In this document: one piece after another, positions 21,347 to 31,073 of the stretch | Layout: each line of letters begins with the position of its first letter | Position numbering within the stretch: position 1 is the stretch's first letter | From: Cyanophora paradoxa | Taxonomy: Eukaryota; Glaucocystophyceae; Cyanophorales; Cyanophoraceae | Length of the DNA stretch: 64,000 nt | Assembly: GCA_004431415.1 (NCBI GenBank) | Contig: QPMI01000040.1 | Span: 452,322-516,321, forward strand | Direction: 5' to 3' | Notes under the pieces: generated by a model | What the model was told of the DNA's origin: nothing | The model's input: the letters and a program-made list of their open reading frames with translations, nothing else | Databases searched by the model: none | Made by a program: the position numbers and the translations under genes

Positions 21347-23696
21347 CACGAGCTCGACGACGTGGACCTCGCCAAGCCGGACACCAACGCCGGCGCCGCC
21401 ACGGCCCGCGCCAAGCCGGCGGTCCGGCTGGACCTGGGCGCCGCCAGCTCGACGACCACGGGCGAGCGGGCGGACGCGATGCTCGAGAAGCGGCCGGAGG
21501 AGATCGAGCGGATGCTCGACGACGTGCCGCTCGCCCCGCCCGAGGCCGGCCCGCCCAAGGAGGCCTCCCACCGCCGCTTCAAGCTGCAGTTCGGGGGAGC
21601 GGCGGGCCCCGAGGGCCCCCGCCCCGAGGAGGAGATCGTGGAGGGCCGGCCGGACCGCGAGCGCGCCGCGACGCGCGTGCAGTCGATGGTGCGGGGCTAC
21701 CAGACGCGGAAGCACCTCTCGCAGAAGGGCATCAAGACGACGGCGCCCTCGCTGCGGATCCAGCTGCCGCAGTCCGGCACCGTCAAGAAGGAGGAGCTCA
21801 CGGAGTCGCGCCGCAAGTCGGAGGACTCCGACGCCGACGAGAGCGAAGCGTGCGTGAGCCGCGCGGGGCCGGCGCGGCCAGACAGCGCCTCTGACGGGGC
21901 GGGGCGCCGCGCCGTGCAGGACGACGTCGAGCCGTGGCGTGGCGCCGGCCATGACGCACCGCGCGTGGGGCGGCGGCGGCGGCGGCGGCGGCGGGGACGA
22001 CCGGTACGCTGACGGGGCGATGACGGCGCGCGGCGCGCGAAGGAGGCAGCAGGAGGAGGTGCGCGCGGCCTCGCCGCCGCCGCCTCCGCAGCTCGGCTCA
22101 TGCCGCGCCCGATCAGGAGGACGAGCTGGAGCGGGAGATCAAGGAGGCGGAGGCGGCGCGCATCCAGGCCATGTTCCGGGGCGCCCGCGCCCGGGAGGGC
22201 CTGCGGAAGAAGGGCCTGAAGGCCAAGGCCCCCGGCGAGGCGAAGAGGGCCGCCCCGCCGGCCCCGGCGGCGCCCGCTGCGGGCCCCTCCACCTCCTCCG
22301 CGTCGCCGGTGCGGTCGGGCTGCCTCGCCGCACCCCGCGCCGGAGCGAGCGAGCGAGCGAGCCGGGGGTCCCGAACGCGCAGGCCAAGCCGGCGGCCAAG
22401 TTCCAGCTCGCCAAGCCGCAGTCCGCCGGCTCGTCGCAGAAGCCGGCGACCAAGTCTGCCCGCTCGGACGTGCGCCGCCGCCTCTGCCGGCTCCGCCGCC
22501 TCTGCCTCTGCCTCCGCTGACCTCTCGTGTAACTCGGCAGGGCAACTCGGCCAAGGGCGGCAAGGGCGGCATTCGCTTCGCGGGCGGGGACGACGAGAGC
22601 GGGGGCAGCAGCGGGTCGGACAGGCGAGCCGCCCCCTCGCTTCGCTTCCTCTCTCGTCCGTCGTCCGCGGGCCTGAACCCCTTTCGCCGCAGCGAGTCGA
22701 CCGCGAGCGCCGGCGTGGCGCCGGCCATGACGCACCGCGCGTGGGGCGGCGGCGGCGGCGGCGGCGGGGACGACCGGTATGCGGACGGGGCGATGACGGC
22801 GCGCGGCGCGCGGAGGAGGCAGCAGGAGGAGGTGCGCGCGGCCTCGCCGCCCACTCATCACACTCGGCTCACGTCGCGCCCCGCCAGGAGGACGAGCTGG
22901 AGCGGGAGATCAAGGAGGCGCAGGCGGCGCGCATCCAGGCCGGCATCCGCGGCTACCTCGAGCGGAAGCGGCTGGAGGACAAGGGCGTCGTCACCGTCGC
23001 CAAGAAGAAGCGCGAGGCAAAGGCGAAGCAGCCAAAGGCCAAAGGCGAGGGCGGTGCCGGGGCCGGGGCCGGGGGCGAGGAGGGCGAGGAGGACGACAGT
23101 GCGGCGGGGCTGAGCGAGGGCGCGCTGAGCCGGCGCGTCGCCGCGAACAAGTCGTTCTGGCGGCCGGCCGCCAGCGAAGCGGACCGCGAGGACGACGGCC
23201 TCGACGACGACATAAGGTGCCGCCCGCCCGCCGGTTTCGCCGGCGCGGCTGGCTGGCCGCTAGCCCCTCTCAACGTTAACGCTCTTGCAGGGAATCCTCC
23301 GCCATCCGAATCCAGGCGGCATTCCGCGGCGCCAAGACGCGGGACGGGCTGCGCGCCAAGGGCCACAAGGCGAGGGCGGCGGGGCGGGGGCCGGCGGCGG
23401 CGAGGGCGGCGGTGCCCCTGTCGGCGCACTCGACGAAGCAGCTGGCCAGCACGAGTGGCATCAAGAAGGTGGACCACGAGGAGGGGCGCATCTCGCACGA
23501 GCGGGCGCGCCGCGAGTCGAACGACCTGACGCCCACGCCGGAGATCACGGACAAGATCCGGCGCATCCACGCGGACAGCGAGTTCGCGGCGACCAAGATC
23601 CAGGCGCTCGGGCGCGGCTTCGTCGGGCGGAAGCGCGTGCAGAGAATCAAGGCCGAGCGGGCCAAGGGCAGCGGCGGCGGGGACCCGGACGCGTAG
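17496..23696 (+). CDS. Multi-IQ-motif protein (predicted calmodulin-binding)
   Basis: The start is inferred by splicing. ATG 17496 (MPQDHWTI) joins across intron 17521-17569 in frame to DEWTAAPVPKPRAKKGP, which runs on into MEHLPAIEQRP. About 11 IQ-type motifs (IQxxxRGxxxR) are visible: LAKLQARFRGIKTRKEL, LAKLQARYRGYKARKDL, LAKLQARYRGYKTRKEL, AKLQAMYRGQKAR, KKIQALYRGHHTR, AKVQAMFRGAKTRKEL, TRVQSMVRGYQTRKHL, ARIQAMFRGARAREGL, ARIQAGIRGYLERKRL, IRIQAAFRGAKTRDGL and TKIQALGRGFVGRKRV. Most are followed by a short basic LEERG-like linker. Between them recur an acidic element (DLDDVDL) and a basic one (KNKKGIKLDLKSPSMK). The frame ends ...GGGDPDA at TAG 23694-23696. IQ motifs bind calmodulin or EF-hand light chains. 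No motor or kinase domain was seen, so it may be a Ca2+-responsive scaffold (inference). Many short introns; exon edges between 19,700 and 22,700 are partly approximate. Confidence 0.85.
20521..20970 (+). repeat. Duplicated exon encoding KNKKGIKLDLKSPSMK
   Basis: Two nearly identical coding blocks, 20524-20612 and 20881-20969, about 357 bp apart. Each encodes KNKKGIKLDLKSPSMK(R/K)PKSSKEL followed by (M/L)EDR and a GT donor. A third, more diverged relative (LDLRSASMKHPPVSVGEL then IEDR) lies at about 21,180-21,240. Each is paired with an acidic DLDDVDL/ELDEVDL exon. This is exon-unit tandem duplication within the IQ-motif gene. Confidence 0.8.
21941..22940 (+). repeat. Segmental duplication inside the IQ-motif gene
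   Basis: A block of about 210-220 bp at about 21,940-22,160 is repeated almost exactly at about 22,714-22,930. Both copies contain GGCGCCGGCCATGACGCACC, a GGC trinucleotide run, GACGACCGGTA(C/T)GC, the 'gcgcggcctcgccgccg' intron start, and an exon beginning EDELEREIKEA(E/Q)AARIQA. The GGC run differs in length between copies (longer in the first). Confidence 0.85.
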
Positions 23697-24758
23697 CGTA
23701 GCGCGCTCGGCGCTGGGCCCGGGGGCGCTGCCCCCCGCGGCCCTTGATGCGCCGGACCTTCTTAGAGCCGAGGAGGGAAGGGCTGCGGCGCGGCCTCCCG
23801 CGCCCGTATCGTAGTAGTATTCGCTGGCACTGCTATAGCTAGCTAGCCCTATCTTTAGTGCGAAATCGATGATGATCTATCGATGTCGATGAGGACGCAG
23901 CAGATCCCAGAAACGATCACCATGGCATGGTATCTTAGACGGGTGGCCCGTACGCGTGGTCGCCGGGCAGGCGCCGGCTCTCGGAGGCTAGCGCTCTAGC
24001 TCACTGTCATGATCAGTACTACTACTAGTGATGCATCTTTTAATTTCTAGTTGATCTATAAGCTTACTAAGTTAAGCCGTGAAGAAGCCCAGTTGTAGCC
24101 TAGTAGCGCCCAGATTGAAGTGGCAAAGTGAAGGATGCCGACCATCGACGTTGATATCGATCATGATACGTAGTACTATGATATTCAAATTGTTCCCGGT
24201 CCCACAGTGCGACTGTTGAGCCTCGGAGGCAATTAATGTTGATCATGATCATGATATAGAAATCAGACATCGATTTTGAGCCCCATATGCATATGCATAG
24301 GCCTAGCCTTCAAAAGCTTGGCTTCTAAACAGTAGCCTTGCATATCTGAGCTTGAGCTTGAGCTCGAGTACGGGCTAGGATGCATGTGCTCATGATCATC
24401 GCATCCTAGCCCCGCAGCTCGCTGTTCATGGTAATTGAATGAGGACGTCGACAACGAACAAGCACACTCATGATCAGTGACTACAAGATAGTTCTATAGC
24501 TGTTGGCTGTGTTAACGTTCATGATCGCATACATGTGCATCGTTCGCAAGGAGTCACAATCGCTCACCGTGGCGCCGTGGCACTGGCGATTGTTTAAAGT
24601 GTCTACGTCGAAAACTTGAAATGCAAAGTGTGCACTCTACAAATTAGATCGGCGAGAAAAGCTTGAAAAGCCTCTCGAGCTCGCCCGAAAGACTGCTGTG
24701 ACGATTCGAAATCGCGAACGAAGGGTCCGTACATGTACAAGCACCGGCCGCGGGCCGC
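23697..24758. other. Intergenic region between convergent genes
   Basis: About 1.06 kb, more AT-rich than the coding flanks, lying between the 3' ends of the IQ-motif gene (+) and the SAM/membrane gene (-). Short palindromic runs are frequent, for example GATCATGATCATGAT at 24241-24255 and the AGCTTGAGCTTGAGCTCGAG stretch near 24350. No gene or RNA could be supported. Confidence 0.6.
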
Positions 24759-26760
24759 CTACAGAAAGGGGATGCACTTGTAGACCCAGGAGAGGGCCTG
24801 GACGCCCGCCCCGCGCTCCGCGGCGGCCAGGCGGGCCGAGTCCAGCAGGCACAACTCGATCATGCTGGGTCGAGGGAGGTGAGCGTCGGCCGGTGAAAGA
24901 CGCGTGCGCGAGAGCGTAAGATTTAGCGCGAGCTCGCCGCACCAGGCTGCCGAGGAGGACAGGACCGCCGAGGAGAGCGAGGCCGGCGCCTGCTCCTCGT
25001 AGGACGAGTAGGCCAGGGACGCCACCGCGAGGCAGGCCGCGGCGGCCGCCGCCCCCGGCAGCGTCTGCGCTCCGTTTGGGAGAGGCGCGCGGGAGGCGGG
25101 AAAGGCGGCCGCTCCGGGTGGGGCCCGGGGTTGGGGGGTGGGGGGTACCTGAAAGAGGAAGGCGGGGTCGGCCTTGCGCCAGAGCGTCGCGAGGTAATCG
25201 GCGCAGGGGGCCTGCGGGGGTACGTCAAGTGTGGGCGGATGGTGAGGGAGGGGTCGAGCGCGCCTTGCCGCAGGCGCCGGACGACTCCATCAGGACGTAC
25301 GACGCGGCAGCCACGGAGAGAGCGGCGAGGGCGAGGGCGAGGACGAGCGAGAGCGGCGCCCTGCGGAGGGGCGAGGAATCAACGGGGCGGGGGGGGTGGG
25401 GGGAGGAGTGGGGGAGGGGATGGAGGGGACGCCGGGGGGTAGACCCACCGAAGGACGCGGGGGAGGATGCGCCCCAGCGAGGTGGTTCGCCTGGTTGGGG
25501 GGGGTACGTGGTTGGGGATGGGGATGGGGGTACGACGGGTGGGGGTAGGGGATCAACCGCACCAGCGGCGGAGGATGATTGAGGAGAAGGTGAGGTGACT
25601 CGCCAACGCGAGGAACAGCGGCGCCGCGGCCGCGAGGGGTACCTGCGCCGCTCTTAGAGGAAGACGAGGGGGGGGGAAAGACAGGGCGGGGTACCCCGTT
25701 GAGGCGGACGGAGAGGGAAGTGAGGCTGACGTTGGGGGCGAGGGGCGTCTTGAGGTAGTGCCAATAGTAGCTCAGGGCTGCGCCCCAGCCGGTCAGTCCT
25801 CGGCGTCGGTACCCCCCCCCCGTTGGATCGATGTACCCAGGAACGTGTGCGTGGCGATCCACGCGAAGGCCTTGAGCGCGTGCCGGTCCCGAAGCGCGAG
25901 CTTCCGGTCCGGCTGGGGAGGGGTACCGTGAGCGGGGGGCGGGGGGGGCACGACGCCCGCGCGGGCGTACCCCGGAGGGGAAGAGCAGCGGGACGAGGAG
26001 GGCGGGGGCGGCCGCAAGGGCCCCCACCAGGGCGAGCTCGCGCTCCCCTCGGAGGAGCTCCTGAGGACGCGGGTTCGAGTCCGGACGGGGCCGGACGGGC
26101 GCGCGCTGGGCGCGCGCACTTTGGTTGCGGCGGGGTTGGTCAGGGGCGCCGCAAGAAAGGCGACCCACGCGAAGCTCAGCACCCTGCGAGGTTTCAGTGC
26201 CGGGCGGCCGGGCGGGGGCTGGCGGGCGTCACGGCGCACAGGTACAGCTTCTCGCTAGCGCGCTTCGAGGGGCGCGCGGCGAGCCACGACGCGCGCTCCT
26301 CCGTCGGCCTGGGCGGACTCGTCTCGGCGCGGCGAGGAGGACGCGCACGCGGCACCGAAAGCGAGCGGACCTGATGGATCCCTCGCGCCGGAACGAGCTC
26401 GTCCAGATCTTCTCCGCCGCGGAGGCGTCGCCCGCCTCGGCCGCGCGCTTCTTCCTCAGCTCGTCAACCGCCTTCAGGACAAGCAGGCGATCCTGCAGCA
26501 GGTCTGCTCGACGGGCTCAAGGTCAGAAAGAAGGGCAGGCACAGTGGCCAGCGGTCACGCGCCGAAGCCCAGTTCTTTCAGGGAGGAGTGGTCGAGGGCC
26601 AGGAAAGCCTCCTCATCCGGGACGGCGCGCGCGAAGCTCTCCTGCAGAGCTCGAGCTCGGGCCGAGAGCTCGAGGTCCTGCGCCACAGGCGGTCATCAGC
26701 CAGCAATCGCCTGCGGACGCGGGGTTGCGAGCGCGCCTGGAGCCACCGCAGCGGATCCAT
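24759..26760 (-). CDS. SAM-like domain multipass membrane protein of unknown family
   Basis: Reassembled from short exons on the minus strand. ATG 26760 gives MDPLRWLQARSQPR, joined in phase to DLELSARARALQESFARAV. A SAM-like end follows: FLALDHSSLKELGF, then ARRADLLQDRLLVLKAVDEL (the latter join needs a GC donor). A soluble linker leads to hydrophobic segments: LYLCAVLSFAWVAFLAAPLT, LALVGALAAAPALLVPLLF, PLFLALASHLTFSSIIL, SLVLALALAALSVAAASYVL and AAAACLAVASLAYSS. The conserved-looking ALSYYWHYLKTPLAP sits between the second and third. The stop is TAG at 24761-24759 after WVYKCIPFL. The 3'-most intron may or may not be spliced, because both readings stay open. Several introns start or end with GTACCCC and at least two have GC donors. 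I do not recognise the membrane family; SAM domains generally mediate protein-protein contacts. Confidence 0.65.
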
Positions 26761-27242
26761 GGGCGCGCTACGGCCCTGCAGCGAGTGCTCTGCTCGGCTC
26801 CTGGCTGAATCTTGGCAGCCGAATTGAGAATCGATGCTCGCGGTTCGAGTGGATGTTCAGTACTAGTCTGTGCCCGGCTTGTGCAGCCGGTGATGAGAAT
26901 GCGGAGGAGCAGCCGGCTTTACGACCTTTTGTGATAAAAATGTGTACCCCCTAGCCCGCACTCGCATCGTCGGCGTGTACATGTTGTAGTTGGTTGCGCG
27001 AGCGGCGGCGACCGACTGAAGTGCGATGGGTATTCGCGAAGTCCGGATCGGCCCGGCCCGCCGCGGCTCAAGCTCCTAGCTAGGCCTCACGATATCGATC
27101 AGATCTGCAGAGGAACGTACATAATAGTACTAGTACTAGTACGTATACGTATACTAGCACGCCGGCGGCCTCGATCTGCTGGCCATATACAAGCGAGTCC
27201 CTGCGGAGCAGGAGTGGCCTTGGGATCTTGGGGCTTCAAGGC

Positions 27243-27243
<1 letters not shown>

Positions 27244-27331
<88 letters not shown>
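27244..27331. repeat. (TA)44 microsatellite
   Basis: An uninterrupted run of TA dinucleotides, 88 bases, flanked by GGCG on the left and CGTACGCG on the right. It is the only long pure dinucleotide array in the window and stands out in otherwise GC-rich DNA. Confidence 0.98.
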
Positions 27332-27332
<1 letters not shown>

Positions 27333-28855
27333 GTACGCGTGAGAGTGGCCGCGCTTTGTTTTTTAATCGGGGCCTCGGCGCCGGCGCCCGGCGGCCAGCT
27401 AATATAAGCTTAAGCTTAACCTCCAGCCTGGCAGGCGGGGCGGGGCGGGACTCCGGACGGGGGAGGGGCGGCCGCGCGCGGGCCGGGCCTGGGGGGCTGG
27501 TCGGGGGCCTCCAGGATATCGATATATAGTGCCTGATATGTATAGAGGAGTTGGACCTTGCACCGGCAACGGCACCTGGGAGCCGCCTGCGCCGCCAGGG
27601 CTGAGGCCCCGCTGTTCAACGGTTTAGCTCTAGAAGGCGTCGGGCAGGAGAGAGACTCGCGAACCAAGCGGAGGCCCAGGGAGGGCCGCCGCTGCTTCGA
27701 ATTCCCGGCCGCCTTCTCCGCGAATTCGAATGCGCCGCGGTTCAGCTGCAGGTCTCCTGCGCTCGCCCCGCCGCGTCGCGCGAGGCGCGGCGCTGAAGGG
27801 CGGGGAGGCGCGCACCAAGCGGGGAATTCAGCTGCTTTTCGACTGGCTCCGCCGCGAACGCGCCGGACGCCACTGTACATGTTCGAATTCAGGTCTCGAT
27901 CGATATCTCCTGCGCATGCGCAAGGGCAGGGCCGGGACGCGCGCACCACTCGGAGGGAGCTCCGCCGCTGCTTCGAATTCCCGGCTGCCGTGCACCGTGG
28001 CACGTGTCCGCGCGCTCTCACGTGCACCCTGTAGCGCGGCGCAACCGCGCGCGCGCGCAGCTGCAGATCATCGGATGGCGGCCCGCGGGCTCTTGAACTT
28101 GCATGTGCGAATACGATATCGATGGCTGCCCGGCCGCGGCCGCGGGCTCTTGAACTTGGCGCGGTTGCAGAGCTGCTAACCGCAAGTGCGCGCCCGCTAC
28201 GTCCAGCTTAAAATTGCAAGGGGGGGTCAGCTGCTCAAACCCCCCTTGCTACCCGTCGGATTGTCTGTCACGCTGTCCAAGTCGGCCAGTTTGCAAGTCG
28301 GTCTTTTTTCCGTCGGCGATAAGTCTTTTTGTTGTACCCCGCTGTGGATAAGGCCAGCGCCGCTGGACGTCTCTTTTTGCTGTATCCCGCGCAAGGCTCC
28401 TTGCCGCCCGACGACTTACCGCGATGTGCCAGCCTGCATGCGCAGCTGCACTGCACTGCGGCAGCATGCACTGCTTGTAGAGCGCAGCTAAGCCTTGAAG
28501 CATAATCGCGCCGCGCGCCGCCCGCCGCGCCTCCGCGCGCGGCCGGCCGCGGGGCGTCGCGCCCCGCGCGCGCTCCGCTCTGCCGGCGCGCGAGCCGCGC
28601 GCGCCACCGCACTCGAGCTCCCGTGTCCGACGGTCCCCGCGCCTGGCCCGCGCGGCACTAGCTGCTCGGCTAACCCGCGGCCGGCCCAGGCGCGGGACGC
28701 GGGAGTGCGGAGCGGCCGGCTGCGCGACGCGAGGCCGGCGCCATGCATATGACGGGCGGGGCGGTCGGCAGCGGTCGGCGCGGCTCGCCAAGCGGGACGG
28801 AGCCTCGGAGGCGCGACGCGCGCGTGGCAGCTCAGCTAATGATCGGCCGGCCGGC

Positions 28856-29075
28856 GGCGCGGCTCGGCCGGCCGGCGGCGCGGCTCGGCAGGCGGCGGCG
28901 CGGCTCGGCGGGCGGCGGCACGGCTCGGCAGGCGGCGGCGCTGCTCGGCAGGCGGCGGCGCGGCTCGGCAGGCGGCGGCGCGGCTCGGCAGGCGGCGGCG
29001 CAGCTCGGCAGGCGGCGGCGCGGCTCGGCAGCTGCAGGCGGCGGCGCGGCTCGGCAGGCGGCGGCGCAGCTCTCC
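28856..29075. repeat. 20-bp GC-rich minisatellite
   Basis: About 11 tandem copies of CGGCTCGGCAGGCGGCGGCG with point variants and one short insertion near 29030. The unit is not a multiple of three, so the Ala/Arg-rich translations seen on both strands simply cycle through frames. It is best read as non-coding. Confidence 0.9.
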
Positions 29076-29957
29076 TGGCACCGGCGCGCGGGGCGGAGGT
29101 GCGGGCGGCGGTGCGGTTCGCCGGGCGGGGCGGAGGCACTGTGGGCGGCCGCCGGGCGGCGCTGCGCGCAGGCCCAGGCCTAGCCGCCTACGCCTAGCAT
29201 TATACTTAGTTGTATAGGTAGTCGCTGAGTATTACTTACTAAGTTATATATAATTAGTTGTTGTATTCTGTCAGCGTCCCTACTTTAGACCCCACCTTGC
29301 ACCTCCTGAGACGAGTGGGGGCGGGGGCGAGTCGAAGACCTAGTAAGTGCTTGAGAGCCGCGCGTTGGTGACCGCGCGCCTACGTACGTACGCGTGGAGC
29401 CGCGCTCGTGGCAGGCAGCGGGGGTTACAGAATTTGGATGGGAAAGAGCGCGTTCGCCATTTGCTGACCAATGGGACCCTTCCTTCTATATTTTTCTTTC
29501 GTGAAGAACTTCGTTCGCGACCCAGTCTCGGCTTGGAGCTTGGACGTAAATCCGATTCGTCGGCTTGAATAGAAGCCAGTTTCGGTGCAGTCGTCGAGAT
29601 CCGGCTTGACGTCTAGCTGACGAATGGGATTTCGATTCCGGCTCCAAGCCGACAAAAGCCGGATTTCGGCGCCATCTCCTGCTTCAGCCTTGCATGCGCG
29701 AGGTGCGCTTGGAACTAGTCTAGGCTGAAGTTCATGTGCTCCATCTTTTCCAAGTGAAGCCGAGTCCAGGGTCTCCTCCCCTCCAGAGATTCAGGGGGGA
29801 TTTTCATTTCGATTCGGTGTTAGTGCCCGAAAACGTTCGAATCAGGCAAAATGAGTATCATTTTCGGGATCCCAGAGGCCGAAAATGGGGTAGTAGGTCG
29901 ATTCGTTTATGCTAAATTTTGATGGCGGTGGCAAATTATGCCCAGCTGCAGCACCAA

Positions 29958-30288
29958 CCTAAGGGCCTCTCCTTTCCCCAAGGCCGATATGCATGGGTCT
30001 CTGACTGGGCCGGCCGCCGATTCTGAGCGAAGAGACCAGAGGTTCTACTGTTCACTGCTTAGATGTCACATCGAGCTATTAATATTTGGTGTGCACGTGT
30101 GCTCATGAAGCGCGATGGCTCAGAATGCGGCCGTCAGAAATCGGCCTTGGGGAAAGGAGAGGCCCTTAGGTCTGTGCCTGTCCTGTCCGGGATCGGCCTT
30201 GGAGAAAGGAGATGCACTTATATAATTATATTAGGTATGTGCCTATCCTGTCTGTAAATCGGCCTTGGGGAAAGGAGAGGCCCTTAGG
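29958..30288. repeat. Inverted and tandem 31-bp repeat cluster (possible foldback/MITE-like element)
   Basis: A 31-base block beginning ATCGGCCTTGGGGAAAGGAG is present at 30140-30170 and 30258-30288, with a diverged, interrupted copy at about 30,191-30,212. Its exact reverse complement is at 29958-29988. The inverted pair encloses about 150 bases whose ends are again imperfectly complementary (CGATTCTGAGCG near 30,018 and GGCTCAGAATGCGG near 30,117), so the region can fold into a long hairpin. No transposase is encoded. Confidence 0.8.
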
Positions 30289-31073
30289 TCTGTTGGTCAC
30301 TTGTCACAAAATTTTAGAAAGCGAAATTCGTATATTTGGGATCCGATTTGCATTAGCACACAACAACAACTACTAGGAGTTTCACATCGCTCAGCTTATC
30401 TCTCCGACTAAATAACACTGGGGACCGTCGAGTGCTGTGCTCTGTCTACGATTGGTTGCGAGGTTTTGCTTCTAAGTACCTACCTACTTACACAACCGGC
30501 CTAGTTATAATATCATCTATAACTAGGGCTAGATTTGGTAATGAAGGGAGAGAAGGTGAAGTAGAGGGGCTGAGTTGAGAGGGAGAAAGGGGAAGCTTGA
30601 TGCGCACGCCGTCGGCCCCCATTGGAGCCGCCGACTCTGGCCGGATTACGCCGGCACGCCGCGCCTCAGGGCACCAAATCCCCCCCGCCTCCCTCCGCCT
30701 CCAGCCACCCCAGTCCTCACCCCGCCCCGTCCCCCCTTACCCACCACTGGTTCATGAGCCCGCGGCGGAAACATTGAGGGACTGGCGCTCTGCCAGCCAT
30801 CGACGTCATACTGCCTTTGCAGCCTGTCAAGAGCAACTGACAGAAAGCCAATATGCTTTGTCAACGGCACCCAAAGGAAGGTAGAATGGTGTGGTGGTGC
30901 CTTTCAAGGCAAAAGGAAGAAGCCATGCGGGAGCTACTAGTGCTGACCGAGGCAAGAAACTAGTGCAAGGGACTACTCGCTGATCAGAAGGCAAATGGAT
31001 GAGCAAATCAATGAGTATGAAAACTACAAGAAAGAGAGCTCTGCAGTGCAAGATGCAAGAGGAGACGGTAAAT
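30289..31073. other. Intergenic region, no gene seen
   Basis: Mixed composition, with a 17-base sequence CGAAATTCGTATATTTG at 30322-30338 that recurs at 34453-34469. A Pro-rich open frame at 30597-30884 (+) has no recognisable domain and is not called. The region includes the 3' flank of the minus-strand gene to its right. Confidence 0.5.

Larger units (their letters stand above)
26761..29957. other. Gene-poor, repeat-bearing intergenic region
   Basis: No supported gene in about 3.2 kb. Open frames at 27416-28027 (-) and 27558-28034 (+) lie in GC-rich sequence and look like random translation. A direct repeat (GCTGCTTCGAATTCCCGGC) occurs at about 27,691 and 27,968. GCGGGCTCTTGAACTTG occurs at about 28,085 and 28,142. 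The microsatellite and minisatellite listed separately lie inside. Confidence 0.6.

Noticed and set aside
26371-26954. Plus-strand open frames opposite the SAM/membrane gene 5' exons
   Set aside because: The minus-strand exons splice into a coherent SAM-like protein; the plus-strand frames are Ser/Arg-rich shadows with no domain.
27416-28034. Overlapping open frames on both strands near the (TA)44 microsatellite
   Set aside because: GC-rich sequence gives few stops by chance. The translations are Arg/Ala/Pro-rich, contain no motif and differ from the spliced genes around them.
28743-29183. Plus-strand Ala/Arg-rich open frame across the 20-bp minisatellite
   Set aside because: A 20-bp unit shifts frame every copy, so the apparent protein only reflects repeat composition.
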